Below are positions 44,631-55,102 of a DNA stretch of 64,000 nucleotides, piece by piece. The notes under the pieces are model-generated. The model had not been told where the DNA came from and made no database searches. It saw nothing but the letters and a program-made list of their open reading frames with translations. Made by a program: the position numbers and the translations under genes. The DNA comes from Sphingomonas sp. Leaf343 (lineage in GTDB: Bacteria > Pseudomonadota > Alphaproteobacteria > Sphingomonadales > Sphingomonadaceae): positions 94,400-158,399 of the forward strand of contig NZ_LMPG01000012.1 of assembly GCF_001423765.1 (NCBI RefSeq), read 5' to 3'. Each line of letters starts with the position of its first letter. Position 1 is the first letter of the stretch.

Positions 44631-45275
44631 TCAGGCGTCGAGGATGGCGGCGATCTGGCCGCCGACCACGTCCATGTCGGCCATTCCGTCGACGCGCGAC
44701 ACTAGCCCGCGCTCTTCGTAAAGCGGCAGGATCGGCGCGGTCTTCGCGCGATATTCGGCCATGCGCGTCGACACCGTGTCGGCATTGTCGTCGGGACGGC
44801 GCTTGAACTCGGTGGAGCCGCACACGTCGCAGACGCCCGCGACCGCCGGCTGCTTGAACACGTCGTGATAGCCGGTGCCGCACGCGGCGCAGGTGTAGCG
44901 GCCGACGATGCGCTCGATCAACGCGGCCTCGTCCACCTCCAGCTCGATCACCGCATCCAGCTGCTGCCCGCGTTCGGTCAGCAACAGGTCCAGTGCGTCC
45001 GCCTGCGCCGCGGTGCGCGGATAGCCGTCGAAGATCGCGCCATGCTCGACACCCTGATCCAGACGTTCGCCGATCAACGCGGAGACGATCGCGTCGGATA
45101 CGAGTTCGCCGGCATCCATCACCGCCTTGGCCTGCACACCCACGGGCGTGCCGGCCTTGACCGCTGCACGCAGCATGTCGCCCGTCGACAGTTGCACCAT
45201 GCCGCGCTCGCTGACGAGCCGTGCGGCCTGCGTGCCCTTGCCCGCGCCCGGCGGTCCCAGCAGGATGATGTTCAC
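44631..45275 (-). CDS. adk: Adenylate kinase
   Basis: A 214-residue adenylate kinase that balances ATP, ADP and AMP. The P-loop is GPPGAGKGTQAARL, followed by STGDMLRAAV, FDGYPRTAAQ and the arginine-bearing FKRRPDDNADTV. The LID has four cysteines (CAACG and CDVCG), so it is a zinc-binding LID form. The GTG start at 45275 follows AGGGGAG and gives the standard beginning NIILLGPPG; the longer ATG form would add a non-conserved extension. It follows secY, as is common in bacterial spc operons. Confidence 0.96.
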   Translation of the reverse strand: MNIILLGPPGAGKGTQAARLVSERGMVQLSTGDMLRAAVKAGTPVGVQAKAVMDAGELVSDAIVSALIGERLDQGVEHGAIFDGYPRTAAQADALDLLLTERGQQLDAVIELEVDEAALIERIVGRYTCAACGTGYHDVFKQPAVAGVCDVCGSTEFKRRPDDNADTVSTRMAEYRAKTAPILPLYEERGLVSRVDGMADMDVVGGQIAAILDA

Positions 45276-45309
45276 GGCCACTCTCCCCTTAACGTCCCTG
45301 CCGCCCCGC

Positions 45310-46674
45310 TCAGCGGAGTCGGCCACCCTTCAGCTTCGCCTTCTTGATGAGGTCACCATATTGGTGCGCCAGCAAATGCGACTGGATCTGCGTCACCGTA
45401 TCCATCGTGACGTTGACCACGATCAGCAGGCTGGTGCCACCCAGGTAGAAGGGGATCGACAGCGCCGACACCAGATATTCCGGCAACAGGCAGATGATCG
45501 TCAGATACGCCGCACCGAGCACGGTGATGCGCGTCAGGACGTAATCGAAATAATTCTCGGTGTTCTTGCCGGGACGGATGCCCGGCACGAACCCGCCGTA
45601 CCGCTTCAGATTGTCCGCGGTCTCTTCCGGATTGAACACCACCGCGGTGTAGAAGAACGAGAAGAAGATGATGCCGGCCCCGTACAGCAGCATGTACACC
45701 GGGCTGCCGTGCTGGAGATACTGGTTGAGGGTGATGATGAAATCGCCCCACTTCGACTCGCCGGCCACGCGCTGACCCGCGAACTGCGAAATCGTCAGCG
45801 GCATCAGCAGCAGCGACGACGCGAAGATCGGCGGAATGACGCCCGCCGTGTTGATCTTCAGCGGCAGATGGCTGCGATCCGCCTGCATCCCGCGCTGCGT
45901 CTGACGCTTGGGATACTGGATCAGGATGCGACGCTGAGCGCGCTCCATGAAGCAGATGAACAGGACGAGGGCGACGACCGCGACGATGATGCCGATCAGG
46001 CGCAGCGGGTCGAGCGAGCCCGAACGACCGCCTTCCAGCAGGTTGACGAGCGTCGTCGGCAGATGCGCGACGATGCCGGCCATGATGATGAGCGACACGC
46101 CGTTGCCGATACCACGACTGGTGATCTGCTCGCCCAGCCACATCAGGAACATCGTCCCGCCGATCAGCGAGATGACGGCGGCGACGCGGAACGCCATGCC
46201 CGGCTCGATCACCGCCTGAACGCCGTTCGACGCACCCAGCGCCTCGAGGCCGACGGCAATGAAATAGCCCTGCACCGCGGTCAGCAGCACCGTGCCGTAC
46301 CGCGTATACTGGTTCAGCCGCTTGCGACCACTCTCGCCGTCCTTCTTGATCGCCGCCAGCTTGGGGCTGAGCGACGTCGCGAGCTGCACCACGATGGACG
46401 CGGTGATGTATGGCATCACGCCCAGCGCGATCAGCGACATGCGGCTGAGCGAGCCGCCCGAGAAAGTGTTGAAGAAATCGAGCACCCCGCCCGTCGTCCG
46501 CTCGCTGAGCAGGCCGAGCGCGGTCGGGTCGACACCCGGCAGCGGTACGTAGCTGAGCAGGCGGAAGACGATCAGCGCACCGATCGTGAACCACAGCCGC
46601 TTCTTGAGGTCGGTCGCTTTCGCGAACTTCGACAGGCTGATGCTTTGCGCCATCTGGTCGGCTGCGGATGCCAT
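45310..46674 (-). CDS. secY: Preprotein translocase subunit SecY
   Basis: A 454-residue channel protein of the Sec translocon with ten membrane segments. Typical parts are TDLKKRLWFTIGALIVFRLL (first helix), GGSLSRMSLIALGVMPYITAS, KRLNQYTRYGTVLL and RPGKNTENYFDYVLTRIT. It cooperates with SecE, SecG and SecA in protein export and insertion. It lies 182 bases after rplO, a longer spacer than usual, which may carry an internal promoter or processing site. Confidence 0.97.
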   Translation of the reverse strand: MASAADQMAQSISLSKFAKATDLKKRLWFTIGALIVFRLLSYVPLPGVDPTALGLLSERTTGGVLDFFNTFSGGSLSRMSLIALGVMPYITASIVVQLATSLSPKLAAIKKDGESGRKRLNQYTRYGTVLLTAVQGYFIAVGLEALGASNGVQAVIEPGMAFRVAAVISLIGGTMFLMWLGEQITSRGIGNGVSLIIMAGIVAHLPTTLVNLLEGGRSGSLDPLRLIGIIVAVVALVLFICFMERAQRRILIQYPKRQTQRGMQADRSHLPLKINTAGVIPPIFASSLLLMPLTISQFAGQRVAGESKWGDFIITLNQYLQHGSPVYMLLYGAGIIFFSFFYTAVVFNPEETADNLKRYGGFVPGIRPGKNTENYFDYVLTRITVLGAAYLTIICLLPEYLVSALSIPFYLGGTSLLIVVNVTMDTVTQIQSHLLAHQYGDLIKKAKLKGGRLR

Positions 46675-46856
46675 GCGGGATTGTGTCCTGGAAACAGAAA
46701 CGGCGGGCGAGCGTTATGTCGCTCCCCCGCCGCTCATATAGTCGCCCGCCAAGGCTTGTCTAACCTCCGGCGGAATAATCCGTCCCGGCATGTCGCCGGG
46801 ACCCAGTTACGAGCGGCCCGATGCTGGACCCCGGCGTGCCGGGGTGGCGGACGGGT

Positions 46857-47399
46857 TCAGGCCTTGAACGATGCCTTGTGAGCCTGACGCTCCTTGTACT
46901 TCACGCCCTTCTTGGCGGCGGCCTTCTCGGCGGCGGGCACGACCTCGATCACCGAAACCGAACCGCCCGACTTCTCGACGGCCTCGATCGCGCCCTTCGA
47001 CGCGCCGGCGACGGTGAAGGTCAGCTTGGCGGTCAGTTCGCCTTTGCCGAGCAGGCGCACGCCGTCCTTGCCGCCACGGGCCAGACCGGCCAGCTTCAGC
47101 GCCGCATGGTCGAGCGCCGCCCCGGCTTCGATCTTGCCGGCATCGACCGCCTTCTGGATCGCACCGAGGTTCACCTCGGCATAATCCTTGGCGAAGATGT
47201 TGTTGAAGCCACGCTTCGGCAGACGCATGTGCAGCGGCATCTGGCCGCCCTCGAAGCCGGCGATGGACACGCCCTCGCGGCTCTTCTGACCCTTCTGGCC
47301 ACGTCCGCCGGTCTTGCCCTTGCCGGAACCGATGCCGCGGCCGACGCGGATCTTGGACTTGCGGGCGCCGTCGTTGTCGCGGAGTTCGTTGAGCTTCAT
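46857..47399 (-). CDS. rplO: 50S ribosomal protein L15
   Basis: A 180-residue L15. The start [20 protein letters not shown] and the glycine-rich [17 protein letters not shown] segment are diagnostic. It is longer than the E. coli protein because of a Lys/Ala-rich C-terminal tail ([19 protein letters not shown]). The ATG at 47399 is used; one three codons earlier (MHI) has no conserved residues. It stands 105 bases after rpmD. Confidence 0.97.
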   Translation of the reverse strand: MKLNELRDNDGARKSKIRVGRGIGSGKGKTGGRGQKGQKSREGVSIAGFEGGQMPLHMRLPKRGFNNIFAKDYAEVNLGAIQKAVDAGKIEAGAALDHAALKLAGLARGGKDGVRLLGKGELTAKLTFTVAGASKGAIEAVEKSGGSVSVIEVVPAAEKAAAKKGVKYKERQAHKASFKA

Positions 47400-47504
47400 G
47401 ATATGCACTCGCTTTCGCTTGTTACGCGCTGGTTGCTGGAAACCGGAAAAAGGAAGGGGGCCGGTTAGCCCCCTTCCCCGTATTTGTCACTGATGAAGTG
47501 GGGC

Positions 47505-47681
47505 TCAGCCCTGCACTTCGACCATGTGCTGCACCTTGCGGATCATGCCGCGAACCTCGGGGCTATCCTCGAGTTCCGACACGCGGTGCATCTTGTTGAG
47601 GCCGAGGCCGATGAGCGTCGCGCGCTGATCGCCGGTGCGGCGGATCGGCGAACCGGTCTGCTTGATCTTGATCGTCGCCAT
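47505..47681 (-). CDS. rpmD: 50S ribosomal protein L30
   Basis: A 58-residue L30, reading [20 protein letters not shown] then [17 protein letters not shown] and ending VQHMVEVQG. All family hallmarks are present (IKQTGS, LGLNK, RGMI-KV-H). It lies six bases after rpsE in the usual spc-operon position between S5 and L15. Confidence 0.97.
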   Translation of the reverse strand: MATIKIKQTGSPIRRTGDQRATLIGLGLNKMHRVSELEDSPEVRGMIRKVQHMVEVQG

Positions 47682-47687
47682 CTGAAT

Positions 47688-48494
47688 TTACTCCGTGATG
47701 GCCGCGGCATCGGCCTCGGCGGTCTGCGCCGAAGCGCCCGCGCCGCGGCCGAGCAGGTCGGCGATCTTCTTGCCACGACGCTGCGCGACGGCCTTGGGCG
47801 AAGTCTGGTCGCCCAGCGCCTCGAACGTCGCACGGATCATGTTGTAGGGGTTCGACGTGCCGATCGACTTCGTCACCACGTCGGCGACGCCGAGCGATTC
47901 GAAGATGGCGCGCATCGGACCACCGGCGATGATGCCGGTGCCCTGCGGCGCCGAACGCAGCGTCACGCGACCGGCACCAAAGTGACCGTTGCCGTCATGA
48001 TGCAGCGTGCGGCCATCCTTCAGGGGCACGCGGACCATCTTCTTCTTGGCCGCGGCGGTCGCCTTGGAGATCGCCTCCGGCACTTCGCGGGCCTTGCCGT
48101 GGCCGAAGCCCGCACGACCCTTGCCGTCACCGACGACGACCAGAGCCGCAAAGCCGAAGCGCTTGCCGCCCTTCACCGTCTTCGAAACGCGGTTGATGTG
48201 CACCAGCTTCTCGATCAGCTCTTCGCCGCCATCGTCCTGGCCGGGGCCACCACGACCGCGATTGTCGCGACCGCCACGGCCGCCGTCACGGCCGCCGCGC
48301 TGTCCGCCCGGACCACCACGGCCGCGGCCACCGCCGCCACCGCCGCCCGGACCACCGCGTCCACGGCCACCGCCCTGTCCGCCCTGATAACCGCCACCAG
48401 TGTTGTTGCTGGTGTTAGCGCCGGCATCACCGGCGGGAGCCTCGACCGCGGCAGGATTGCCGGGCTGCGACTGGATATCGTTGGTGTCGGCCAT
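47688..48494 (-). CDS. rpsE: 30S ribosomal protein S5 with RGG-rich N-terminal extension
   Basis: A 268-residue S5. The S5 core starts near residue 92 ([20 protein letters not shown]) and includes [15 protein letters not shown] and [13 protein letters not shown]. Before it lies an unusual extension of about 90 residues: an acidic start, then a Gly/Arg tract (about 33-90) with many RGG and GRGG units. S5 helps decoding accuracy and forms part of the mRNA entry channel, so the tail may bind mRNA or rRNA. Extended S5 proteins are known in sphingomonads, but the length and composition here are striking. Spacing to rplR is two bases. Confidence 0.96.
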   Translation of the reverse strand: MADTNDIQSQPGNPAAVEAPAGDAGANTSNNTGGGYQGGQGGGRGRGGPGGGGGGGRGRGGPGGQRGGRDGGRGGRDNRGRGGPGQDDGGEELIEKLVHINRVSKTVKGGKRFGFAALVVVGDGKGRAGFGHGKAREVPEAISKATAAAKKKMVRVPLKDGRTLHHDGNGHFGAGRVTLRSAPQGTGIIAGGPMRAIFESLGVADVVTKSIGTSNPYNMIRATFEALGDQTSPKAVAQRRGKKIADLLGRGAGASAQTAEADAAAITE

Positions 48495-48496
48495 TC

Positions 48497-48847
48497 TTAG
48501 AACTCCAATCCGGCTTCGCGCGCGGCGTCAGCCAGCGCCTTGACGCGGCCGTGATAGAGGAAGCCGCCGCGATCGAAGACGACCTGCGTCACGCCGGCCG
48601 CCAGTGCTGCCTCCGCAACGCGCTTGCCCACCGCCGTGGCGGCCGAGATGTTCGCGCCCGACTCGTCGCGCGCGGTCAGCGTCGACGCCGCGGCGACCGT
48701 GTGCCCCACCGCATCGTCGATCACCTGGGCATACATGTGCTTGCCCGAACGATGCACCGACAGACGCGGGCGGCTGCCCGAACGCGCACGGAGCGCGGTG
48801 CGGTTGCGCCGACGGCGCTTCTCGAAAAGAGAGAGACCCTTGGTCAT
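48497..48847 (-). CDS. rplR: 50S ribosomal protein L18
   Basis: A 116-residue L18, a 5S rRNA-binding protein. It starts [20 protein letters not shown] and continues [19 protein letters not shown] and [20 protein letters not shown], all typical. The start overlaps the rplF stop by one base. The length and sequence are ordinary for alphaproteobacteria. Confidence 0.98.
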   Translation of the reverse strand: MTKGLSLFEKRRRRNRTALRARSGSRPRLSVHRSGKHMYAQVIDDAVGHTVAAASTLTARDESGANISAATAVGKRVAEAALAAGVTQVVFDRGGFLYHGRVKALADAAREAGLEF

Positions 48848-49380
48848 TACTTCTTCTTCCCTTCCTTGCGGAAGATGAACTCGCCGTCGTACTTGATACC
48901 CTTGCCCTTGTACGGCTCGGGCTTGCGCCAGCGGCGGATTTCGGCGGCCAGCTGGCCGACCTTCTGCTTGTCGGCGCCCGAGATCTCGACCGTCGTATTG
49001 TCGGGCGTCTTGACCTCAAGACCCTCCGGCACGGCGATGTCGACGTCATGGCTGTAGCCGAGCTGCAGCTTCAGGTTGCGACCCTGCGCGGCGGCACGAT
49101 AGCCGACGCCGGTGATGAGCAGCTTCTTGGTGAAGCCCTCGGTCACGCCGGTGACGAGGTTCGCGACCAGCGTACGCTGCATGCCCCAGAAGGCCCGCGC
49201 CTGCTTGGTGTCGTTCGCCGGCTGCACCGAGATGCTGCCGTCCTCGACCGAGTAGCTGATCTCGTCGCGCATCGCGAGGGTCAGGGTGCCCTTGGGACCC
49301 TTTACGCTCATCGTCTTGCCTTCGATGCTGGCGGTCACGCCGGCCGGAACCGGGATCGCCTTCTTGCCGATGCGGCTCAT
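48847..49380 (-). CDS. rplF: 50S ribosomal protein L6
   Basis: A 177-residue L6, located near the base of the L7/L12 stalk and the factor-binding site. It begins [20 protein letters not shown], includes [19 protein letters not shown] and ends in [15 protein letters not shown]. Standard length. It overlaps rpsH by one base and rplR by one base. Confidence 0.98.
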   Translation of the reverse strand: MSRIGKKAIPVPAGVTASIEGKTMSVKGPKGTLTLAMRDEISYSVEDGSISVQPANDTKQARAFWGMQRTLVANLVTGVTEGFTKKLLITGVGYRAAAQGRNLKLQLGYSHDVDIAVPEGLEVKTPDNTTVEISGADKQKVGQLAAEIRRWRKPEPYKGKGIKYDGEFIFRKEGKKK

Positions 49381-49775
49381 CAGAACACCTCCGCGAGCAC
49401 TTCGCCGCCGACGTTCTGCTCGCGCGCTTCCGCGTCGGACAGGACGCCGTTCGGCGTGGAGACGATGGTGATGCCCAGGCCGTTCATCACCCGCGGCAGC
49501 TCCTGGCTGCCGGAGTAGACTCGACGACCGGGCTTCGAAACGCGCGCGACGTGCTTGATCGCGGGCTGACCCTCGAAATATTTGAGCTCGATGCGCACGC
49601 CGGCGGCGGGGCCCATCTGCTCTTCGGAATAGCCGCGGATATAGCCTTCGCGCTGCAGCACGTCGAGGACGCGCACGCGCAGCTTGGACGCGGGCGACAG
49701 GACGGAGTCCTTCTTCGCGCGCTGGCCATTGCGGATGCGGGTGAGCAGGTCACCCAGGGGATCGGTCACTGCCAT
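49380..49775 (-). CDS. rpsH: 30S ribosomal protein S8
   Basis: A 131-residue S8, a primary 16S rRNA binder. Recognised from [45 protein letters not shown] and the ending [14 protein letters not shown]. In enterobacteria S8 also represses the spc operon by binding its mRNA at rplE; no matching structure was identified here. Nine bases separate it from rpsN. Confidence 0.98.
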   Translation of the reverse strand: MAVTDPLGDLLTRIRNGQRAKKDSVLSPASKLRVRVLDVLQREGYIRGYSEEQMGPAAGVRIELKYFEGQPAIKHVARVSKPGRRVYSGSQELPRVMNGLGITIVSTPNGVLSDAEAREQNVGGEVLAEVF

Positions 49776-49784
49776 GATAAATCC

Positions 49785-50090
49785 TTACCAGCTCGACTTC
49801 GTGACGCCGGGGATCAGGCCCTTGTTGGCCAGATCGCGCAGCTGGATACGGCAAAGCCGGAACTTGCGGTAATAGGCGCGCGGGCGACCGGTCGTCTCGC
49901 AGCGATTGCGGATGCGGGTCGGGTTCGCGTTGCGCGGCAGTTCCGCCATCTTGAGGCGCGCGATGAGACGCTCGGTCTCGTCGAGCGATTGGTCGTTGGC
50001 CGTAGCCTTCAGCTTCGCGAGCTTCGGGGCATACTGCTTCACGAGCTTCTTGCGACGCTCGTTCTTGTTGATCGAACTCAGTTTCGCCAT
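49785..50090 (-). CDS. rpsN: 30S ribosomal protein S14
   Basis: A 101-residue S14 of the long, zinc-free type (no CxxC-type ribbon). It begins [20 protein letters not shown] and ends [13 protein letters not shown], with [17 protein letters not shown] before that. It lies 59 bases after rplE, with a palindromic repeat in the spacer (50115-50141). Confidence 0.98.
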   Translation of the reverse strand: MAKLSSINKNERRKKLVKQYAPKLAKLKATANDQSLDETERLIARLKMAELPRNANPTRIRNRCETTGRPRAYYRKFRLCRIQLRDLANKGLIPGVTKSSW

Positions 50091-50114
50091 TGGACTTAAG
50101 CTCTTCCTTGGATG

Positions 50115-50141
50115 CCCTCCCCCGCCGAGGCGGAGGGAGGG
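50115..50141. repeat. GC-rich palindrome between rplE and rpsN
   Basis: CCCTCCCCCGCC pairs with GGCGGAGGGAGGG, an imperfect stem in the 59-base spacer. It belongs to the same CT/GA-rich palindrome class as the elements at 7871 and 14529. Being inside the spc operon, it must not stop transcription fully. Confidence 0.65.
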
Positions 50142-50149
50142 GGTAGATG

Positions 50150-50737
50150 TCAGGCCGCCTGCTTCTCTTCGGCGGCTTCCTCGATCGGGAACGGGAACCC
50201 GAACAGACGGAGCAGCTCGCGCGCCTCGTCGTCCGTCTTCGCCGTGGTAGTGACGATCACGTCCATGCCGCGCACCTTGTCGATGCGGTCATAGTTGATC
50301 TCGGGGAAGATGATCTGCTCTTTGATACCGCAGGCATAGTTGCCGCGACCATCGAAGCTCTTTGGGTTCAGCCCGCGGAAATCGCGAACGCGCGGCAGCG
50401 CGATCGTGATGAAGCGGTCGAGGAACTCGTACATGCGCTCACGACGAAGGGTGACCTTCACGCCGATCGGCATCCCCTCGCGCAGCTTGAACTGCGCGAT
50501 CGACTTCTTCGCCTTGGTGATGACGGGCTTCTGACCGGCGATCAACTCCATCTCGGACGCGGCCTGATCGACCCGCTTCTTGTCCTGAGTGGCTTCACCC
50601 ACGCCCATGTTCAGCACGATCTTCTCGATCCGCGGAATCTCGAGCGCGTTCTTGTACCCGAACTTCTCGGTCATCGCCGCGACGATACGATCGTCGTAGA
50701 TGCCCTTCATCCGGGGCTTGTAGCTCACATCAGCCAT
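50150..50737 (-). CDS. rplE: 50S ribosomal protein L5
   Basis: A 195-residue L5, which binds 5S rRNA and contacts P-site tRNA. Diagnostic segments are [37 protein letters not shown] and [20 protein letters not shown]. The C-terminal tail [10 protein letters not shown] is slightly extended, as in other alphaproteobacteria. It overlaps rplX by eight bases. Confidence 0.98.
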   Translation of the reverse strand: MADVSYKPRMKGIYDDRIVAAMTEKFGYKNALEIPRIEKIVLNMGVGEATQDKKRVDQAASEMELIAGQKPVITKAKKSIAQFKLREGMPIGVKVTLRRERMYEFLDRFITIALPRVRDFRGLNPKSFDGRGNYACGIKEQIIFPEINYDRIDKVRGMDVIVTTTAKTDDEARELLRLFGFPFPIEEAAEEKQAA

Positions 50738-51047
50738 CGATCTTGTCCCCCGTCTTCACGGCCACGCGGACCTTCTTGCCGTCCTGCGTCTCGAAACGGA
50801 CGCGGGTCGGCTTGCCGTCGGCGGTCACGTGCGCGACCTTGCAGACGTGAAGCGGCGCTTCCTTCGTGACCTTGCCGCCCTGCGGGTCGGCCTGGGTCGG
50901 CTTGGTGTGACGAACGACGGTGTTGATACCCTCGACCACGACCTTGCCGTCCTTCGGCATCGACAGGGTGACCGTGCCGGTCTTGCCCTTGTCCTTGCCG
51001 GACAGGACGACGACGCGGTCGCCCTTCTTGATCTTCGCGGCGGCCAT
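50730..51047 (-). CDS. rplX: 50S ribosomal protein L24
   Basis: A 105-residue L24, an assembly initiator for the 50S subunit. It starts [20 protein letters not shown] with the KOW motif, then [20 protein letters not shown] and [18 protein letters not shown]. It overlaps both rplN (one base) and rplE (eight bases), so these three are coupled. Confidence 0.98.
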   Translation of the reverse strand: MAAAKIKKGDRVVVLSGKDKGKTGTVTLSMPKDGKVVVEGINTVVRHTKPTQADPQGGKVTKEAPLHVCKVAHVTADGKPTRVRFETQDGKKVRVAVKTGDKIDG

Positions 51048-51415
51048 TACAGCACCTCGGGCGCGAGAGAGATGATCTTCATGTGCTTCTTGCCACGCAG
51101 CTCGCGCACGACCGGGCCGAAGATACGGGTGCCGATGGGCTCCTCGTTCTTGTTGACCAGAACGGCGGCATTGCCGTCGAAGCGGATGGTCGAGCCATCG
51201 GCACGGTGGATGTCCTTGGCGGTGCGGACGATGACGGCGCGATGCACGTCACCCTTCTTCACCTTGCCGCGGGGCTGTGCTTCCTTGATGCTGACGACGA
51301 TGATGTCGCCGACCGATGCCGTGCGACGCTTCGAGCCGCCCAACACCTTGATGCACTGCACCCGCTTCGCGCCGCTGTTGTCAGCGACGTCGAGATTGGA
51401 CTGCATCTGGATCAT
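51047..51415 (-). CDS. rplN: 50S ribosomal protein L14
   Basis: A 122-residue L14, which forms an intersubunit bridge. Recognised from [39 protein letters not shown] sequence (here [20 protein letters not shown]) and the ending [13 protein letters not shown]. It is the first gene of the spc part, separated from rpsQ by a 224-base spacer. Confidence 0.98.
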   Translation of the reverse strand: MIQMQSNLDVADNSGAKRVQCIKVLGGSKRRTASVGDIIVVSIKEAQPRGKVKKGDVHRAVIVRTAKDIHRADGSTIRFDGNAAVLVNKNEEPIGTRIFGPVVRELRGKKHMKIISLAPEVL

Positions 51416-51639
51416 GGATCCGTATCCCTTCTCTTCATCTGGGGCCGATTGCTGACCGGCACCCGCCTAAAACAATGACCCCCGGCACGGGCGCGGCCCG
51501 AACCAGGGGGAGCGGTCCGATAACCGCCCCGCGGGGAAAAAGCAACGCCCCTTCCCCGCCGTCGCCCCGGTCTGAACCAGGGGCTTCGAATCACATCCGA
51601 ACCTTTTGCGATCCCGGCATCTACCGGATGACGCCGGGT
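51416..51639 (-). other. S10-spc boundary spacer
   Basis: A 224-base gap between rpsQ and rplN, the classical boundary between the S10 and spc operons. It has no coding character. It may hold the spc promoter, but no consensus elements stand out; several short GC-rich inverted sequences are present near 51480-51560. Confidence 0.5.
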
Positions 51640-51912
51640 TCAGGCGTCGACGTCGACCCGCTCGGGCGTCGCGTGCGTATTGACGCGATCGAGCACCTTC
51701 CAGGTCTTCAGCTTGGAGATCGGAGCGACCTCCTCGATCCGGACCGTCTCACCCTGCTTGTACTCGTTGCTCTCGTCGTGAGCATGGTACTTCTTGGAGC
51801 GACGGATGATCTTTCCGTAGAGCGGGTGCTTGACCTTGCGCTCGACGTTCACAACCACGGTCTTGTCGCCCTTGTCGGAGACGATCAGGCCGGTCAGCAC
51901 GCGCTTTGGCAT
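51640..51912 (-). CDS. rpsQ: 30S ribosomal protein S17
   Basis: A 90-residue S17, a primary 16S rRNA binder. It starts [20 protein letters not shown] and includes [23 protein letters not shown] (with the basic loop) and [20 protein letters not shown]. Standard length, with a short acidic C-terminal extension (TPERVDVDA). It is last in the S10 gene order. Confidence 0.98.
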   Translation of the reverse strand: MPKRVLTGLIVSDKGDKTVVVNVERKVKHPLYGKIIRRSKKYHAHDESNEYKQGETVRIEEVAPISKLKTWKVLDRVNTHATPERVDVDA

Positions 51913-51924
51913 GTGCCTAAATCC

Positions 51925-52128
51925 TTACTTGGCCGACGCAGCGGCGGAGCGCTGGGCCTGCATGGTCTTGATGCGCGCGATGTCGCGACGGACCTCGCGG
52001 ACGCGGCTCGGCTTCTCGAGCTGGTTCGTCGCCGCCTGAAAGCGGAGGTTGAACTGCTCGCGCTTCAACTGGCCGAGGCTCTCGCCGAGCTGGTCGTCGG
52101 ACTGGCCGGTGAAATCGGTCTTGGCCAT
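51925..52128 (-). CDS. rpmC: 50S ribosomal protein L29
   Basis: A 67-residue L29 near the exit tunnel, part of the docking site for nascent-chain factors. It reads [40 protein letters not shown] and [14 protein letters not shown]. The ATG at 52128 lies two bases after the rplP stop. A small Ala-rich tail ends it. Confidence 0.97.
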   Translation of the reverse strand: MAKTDFTGQSDDQLGESLGQLKREQFNLRFQAATNQLEKPSRVREVRRDIARIKTMQAQRSAAASAK

Positions 52129-52130
52129 GA

Positions 52131-52565
52131 TTACTCGCCTCCGAGGTGCGAGGTGTCGCCCAGACGGGCAACGACCTTGGTCTTGATGGGGAGCTTCATG
52201 GCGGCGCGCTCGAACGCCTCGGCGGCGATCTTGCCCTCGACACCGTCGAGCTCGAACAGGATCCGGCCCGGCTTCACGCGGGCGGCCCAGAACTCCGGCG
52301 AACCCTTGCCCGAGCCCATGCGGACTTCGGCCGGCTTCGACGAGACCGGAACGTCCGGGAAGATGCGGATCCACAAACGCCCCTGGCGCTTGATATGACG
52401 CGTGATCGCGCGGCGAGCCGCCTCGATCTGGCGTGCGGTGATCCGCTCCGGCTCCATCGCCTTCAGGCCATAGGCGCCGAAGTTCAGGCTGGTGCCACCC
52501 TTGGCGTCGCCATGGATGCGGCCCTTGAAGGCCTTGCGGAATTTGGTGCGCTTTGGCTGCAACAT
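52131..52565 (-). CDS. rplP: 50S ribosomal protein L16
   Basis: A 144-residue L16, at the A-site side of the peptidyl-transferase centre. It begins [20 protein letters not shown] and carries [21 protein letters not shown] and [21 protein letters not shown]. Standard length. It lies between rpsC (13-base gap) and rpmC. Confidence 0.98.
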   Translation of the reverse strand: MLQPKRTKFRKAFKGRIHGDAKGGTSLNFGAYGLKAMEPERITARQIEAARRAITRHIKRQGRLWIRIFPDVPVSSKPAEVRMGSGKGSPEFWAARVKPGRILFELDGVEGKIAAEAFERAAMKLPIKTKVVARLGDTSHLGGE

Positions 52566-52578
52566 GTCGTGTCAGTCC

Positions 52579-53286
52579 TTAACGACGGTCGTCGCGCGCC
52601 GGGCGCACGCCGGAGGTCTGAGCCTCCATCATGAGCCGGTCGGTCGCCATCGGGTCGTGGCCGAGGATCTCGCCCTTGAACACCCACACCTTGACGCCGC
52701 AGACGCCGTACGACGTGTGCGCCGTGGCTTCGGCATAATCGATGTTCGCGCGCAGCGTGTGCAGCGGAACGCGGCCTTCACGGTAGCTCTCGGACCGTGC
52801 GATTTCCGCACCGCCAAGGCGGCCGCCGCAATACACCCGGATACCATCGGCACCCAGGCGCATCGCCGACTGCACCGCACGCTTCATCGCCCGGCGGAAC
52901 GCGATACGGCGCTCCAGCTGATCGGCGATGCCCTGCGCGACGAGCCGGGCGTCCACCTCGGGCTTGCGGATCTCGACGATGTTGAGCGAGACGTCGGACG
53001 AGGTCATCGCCCCGATCGTCTTGCGCAACTTCTCGATATCCGTGCCCTTCTTGCCGATGATGACACCGGGGCGGGCGGCGAAGATCGAGATGCGGCACAG
53101 CTTGGCCGGACGCTCGATCACCACCTTGGAGATCGCGGCCTGCGGCAGCGTCTTCATGATGTACTGGCGGATCTTCAGATCCTCCAGCAGCAGACGCCCA
53201 TAGTCCGCACCCTCGGCGAACCAGCGGCTGTCCCAGGTGCGGTTGATCTGCAACCGCATCCCGATCGGATTGCTCTTGTGACCCAT
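52579..53286 (-). CDS. rpsC: 30S ribosomal protein S3
   Basis: A 235-residue S3 lining the mRNA entry tunnel. The start [20 protein letters not shown] is normal and fixes the ATG at 53286, which overlaps the rplV stop by one base. The KH domain motif [15 protein letters not shown] and the C-terminal [16 protein letters not shown] are clear. The tail [12 protein letters not shown] is short. Confidence 0.98.
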   Translation of the reverse strand: MGHKSNPIGMRLQINRTWDSRWFAEGADYGRLLLEDLKIRQYIMKTLPQAAISKVVIERPAKLCRISIFAARPGVIIGKKGTDIEKLRKTIGAMTSSDVSLNIVEIRKPEVDARLVAQGIADQLERRIAFRRAMKRAVQSAMRLGADGIRVYCGGRLGGAEIARSESYREGRVPLHTLRANIDYAEATAHTSYGVCGVKVWVFKGEILGHDPMATDRLMMEAQTSGVRPARDDRR

Positions 53287-53663
53287 TACGCTTCTTCCTG
53301 CTCGCGCACGACGATGCGCAGACGGCTGAACGGCTTCAGGATGCGGGTGGACTTGCCACGGCCGCGGGTCGCGAAGCGCTTCATGGTGATCGACTTGCCG
53401 ACCGACGCCTCGGCGACGACGAGGGCGTCGACGTCGAGGTTGTGGTTGTTCTCCGCATTGGCGATGGCCGAAGCCAGAACCTTGCGCGCGTCGACCGCCA
53501 TACCCTTCGTGGAGAAGGCCAGGATGTTCATCGCGTCCGACGCCTTGCGGCCACGGATGAGACCGGCGACCAGGTTCAGCTTCTGCGCCGAGCCGCGAAT
53601 CTGCGTGCCGACGGAGAGGGCTTCCTTCTCGCCGACCTTGCGGGGGGAGACTGGCTTGCTCAT
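53286..53663 (-). CDS. rplV: 50S ribosomal protein L22
   Basis: A 125-residue L22 that lines the peptide exit tunnel. Diagnostic parts: [40 protein letters not shown] and the beta-hairpin region [20 protein letters not shown], intact and so with no sign of a macrolide-type deletion. It overlaps rpsS and rpsC by one base each. Confidence 0.98.
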   Translation of the reverse strand: MSKPVSPRKVGEKEALSVGTQIRGSAQKLNLVAGLIRGRKASDAMNILAFSTKGMAVDARKVLASAIANAENNHNLDVDALVVAEASVGKSITMKRFATRGRGKSTRILKPFSRLRIVVREQEEA

Positions 53664-53938
53664 CAGCGCTTGCCCTTCTTGTCGGCGGCATGACCGGGGA
53701 AGTAGCGCGTCGGCGCGAACTCACCCAGCTTCATGCCGACCATGTCCTCGTTGACCGATACCGGCACGAACTTGCGGCCATTGTAGACGTTGAACGTCAG
53801 ACCGACGAACGACGGCAGGATGGTGGAACGACGCGACCAGGTCTTGATCGGCGCACGGCCACCGGCATCCTGCGCGGTTTCCGCCTTCTTCAGAAGGCTC
53901 AGTTCGACGAACGGGCCCTTCCAGACTGAACGAGCCAT
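53663..53938 (-). CDS. rpsS: 30S ribosomal protein S19
   Basis: A 91-residue S19 at the small-subunit head. It reads [40 protein letters not shown] and [20 protein letters not shown]. Ordinary length. Three bases separate it from rplB. Confidence 0.98.
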   Translation of the reverse strand: MARSVWKGPFVELSLLKKAETAQDAGGRAPIKTWSRRSTILPSFVGLTFNVYNGRKFVPVSVNEDMVGMKLGEFAPTRYFPGHAADKKGKR

Positions 53939-53941
53939 GAG

Positions 53942-54781
53942 TTAGCCCTTCCTCTTCGTCGAATGACGCGACCGGATAATCATCTTGTCGGTCGACTTGT
54001 TGTGACGGGTGCGCGCACCCTTCGTCGGCTTGCCCCAGGGCGTAACCGGATGACGGCCACCCGAGGTCCGGCCTTCGCCACCGCCGTGCGGATGGTCGAC
54101 CGGGTTCTTGGCGACGCCGCGGGTCAGCGGACGCTTGCCCATCCAGCGCGAACGCCCGGCCTTGCCGAGGTTCTGGTTCTGGTTGTCCGGGTTCGACACC
54201 GCGCCGACCGTCGCCATGCACTCGCCGTGGATGTAACGCTGCTCGCCGGAGTTCAGGCGGACGATCACCATGCCGCGATCGCGACCCACGACCTGCACAT
54301 AGGTGCCGGCCGAACGGGCGATCTGGCCACCCTTCATCGGCTTCATCTCCACATTGTGGACGATGGTGCCGACCGGGACCTGACCCAGCTCCATGGCGTT
54401 GCCCGGCTTCACGTCGGTCTTCTTCGCCGCGAGCACCTTGTCACCGACCGCCAGACGCTGGGGTGCGATGATGTAGGCCTGCTCGCCATCGGCGTAACTG
54501 ACGAGCGCGATGAACGCCGTGCGGTTAGGATCGTACTCCAGCCGCTCGACCGTGCCCTCGGCGTCCCACTTGCGACGCTTGAAGTCGATGTAGCGGTACT
54601 TCTGCTTGTGACCGCCAGCGATGCCGCGGCTGGTGACGTGGCCCTTGTTGTTGCGGCCACCGGTCTTGTTCTTGCCCTCGACGAGCGCCTTGACCGGCTT
54701 GCCCTTCCAGAGCTGCGACTTGTCGACGAGAATCAGGCCGCGGCGGGCCGGACTCGTCGGGTTGTACTGCTTGAGTGCCAT
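53942..54781 (-). CDS. rplB: 50S ribosomal protein L2
   Basis: A 279-residue L2 required for subunit joining and peptidyl transfer. It starts [20 protein letters not shown] and contains [25 protein letters not shown] sequence (here [20 protein letters not shown]) with the conserved histidine. The C-terminus [19 protein letters not shown] is standard. It follows rplW by six bases. Confidence 0.98.
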   Translation of the reverse strand: MALKQYNPTSPARRGLILVDKSQLWKGKPVKALVEGKNKTGGRNNKGHVTSRGIAGGHKQKYRYIDFKRRKWDAEGTVERLEYDPNRTAFIALVSYADGEQAYIIAPQRLAVGDKVLAAKKTDVKPGNAMELGQVPVGTIVHNVEMKPMKGGQIARSAGTYVQVVGRDRGMVIVRLNSGEQRYIHGECMATVGAVSNPDNQNQNLGKAGRSRWMGKRPLTRGVAKNPVDHPHGGGEGRTSGGRHPVTPWGKPTKGARTRHNKSTDKMIIRSRHSTKRKG

Positions 54782-54787
54782 GATCCC

Positions 54788-55102
54788 TTAGACCCCCGTC
54801 GTCACGTCGATCGACTGACCGTCGGCGAGCGTGACGATCGCCTTCTTCACGTCGGACTTCGTGTAGGGCACGCCCTTCCACTTCTTGGTCTTGCCCTTCT
54901 GGACGATCGTGTTCACACCAAGAACCTTGACGTTGAACAGCGCCTCGACGGCCGCCTTGATCTCGGGCTTGCTCGCATCGCGAGCGACCTTGAACACGAC
55001 CGCGTTCTGCTCGCTGAGCAGAGTCGTCTTCTCGGTGATGTGCGGCGCGACGATTACGTCATAGTGACGGTTGTCGATCGCGGCTTTCTGCGGCTTAGCC
55101 AT
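54788..55102 (-). CDS. rplW: 50S ribosomal protein L23
   Basis: A 104-residue L23 at the exit tunnel, docking site for trigger factor and SRP. Sequence landmarks are [40 protein letters not shown] and the end [11 protein letters not shown]. The ATG at 55102 overlaps rplD by eight bases, the usual coupling; longer readings lack conserved residues. Confidence 0.97.
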   Translation of the reverse strand: MAKPQKAAIDNRHYDVIVAPHITEKTTLLSEQNAVVFKVARDASKPEIKAAVEALFNVKVLGVNTIVQKGKTKKWKGVPYTKSDVKKAIVTLADGQSIDVTTGV

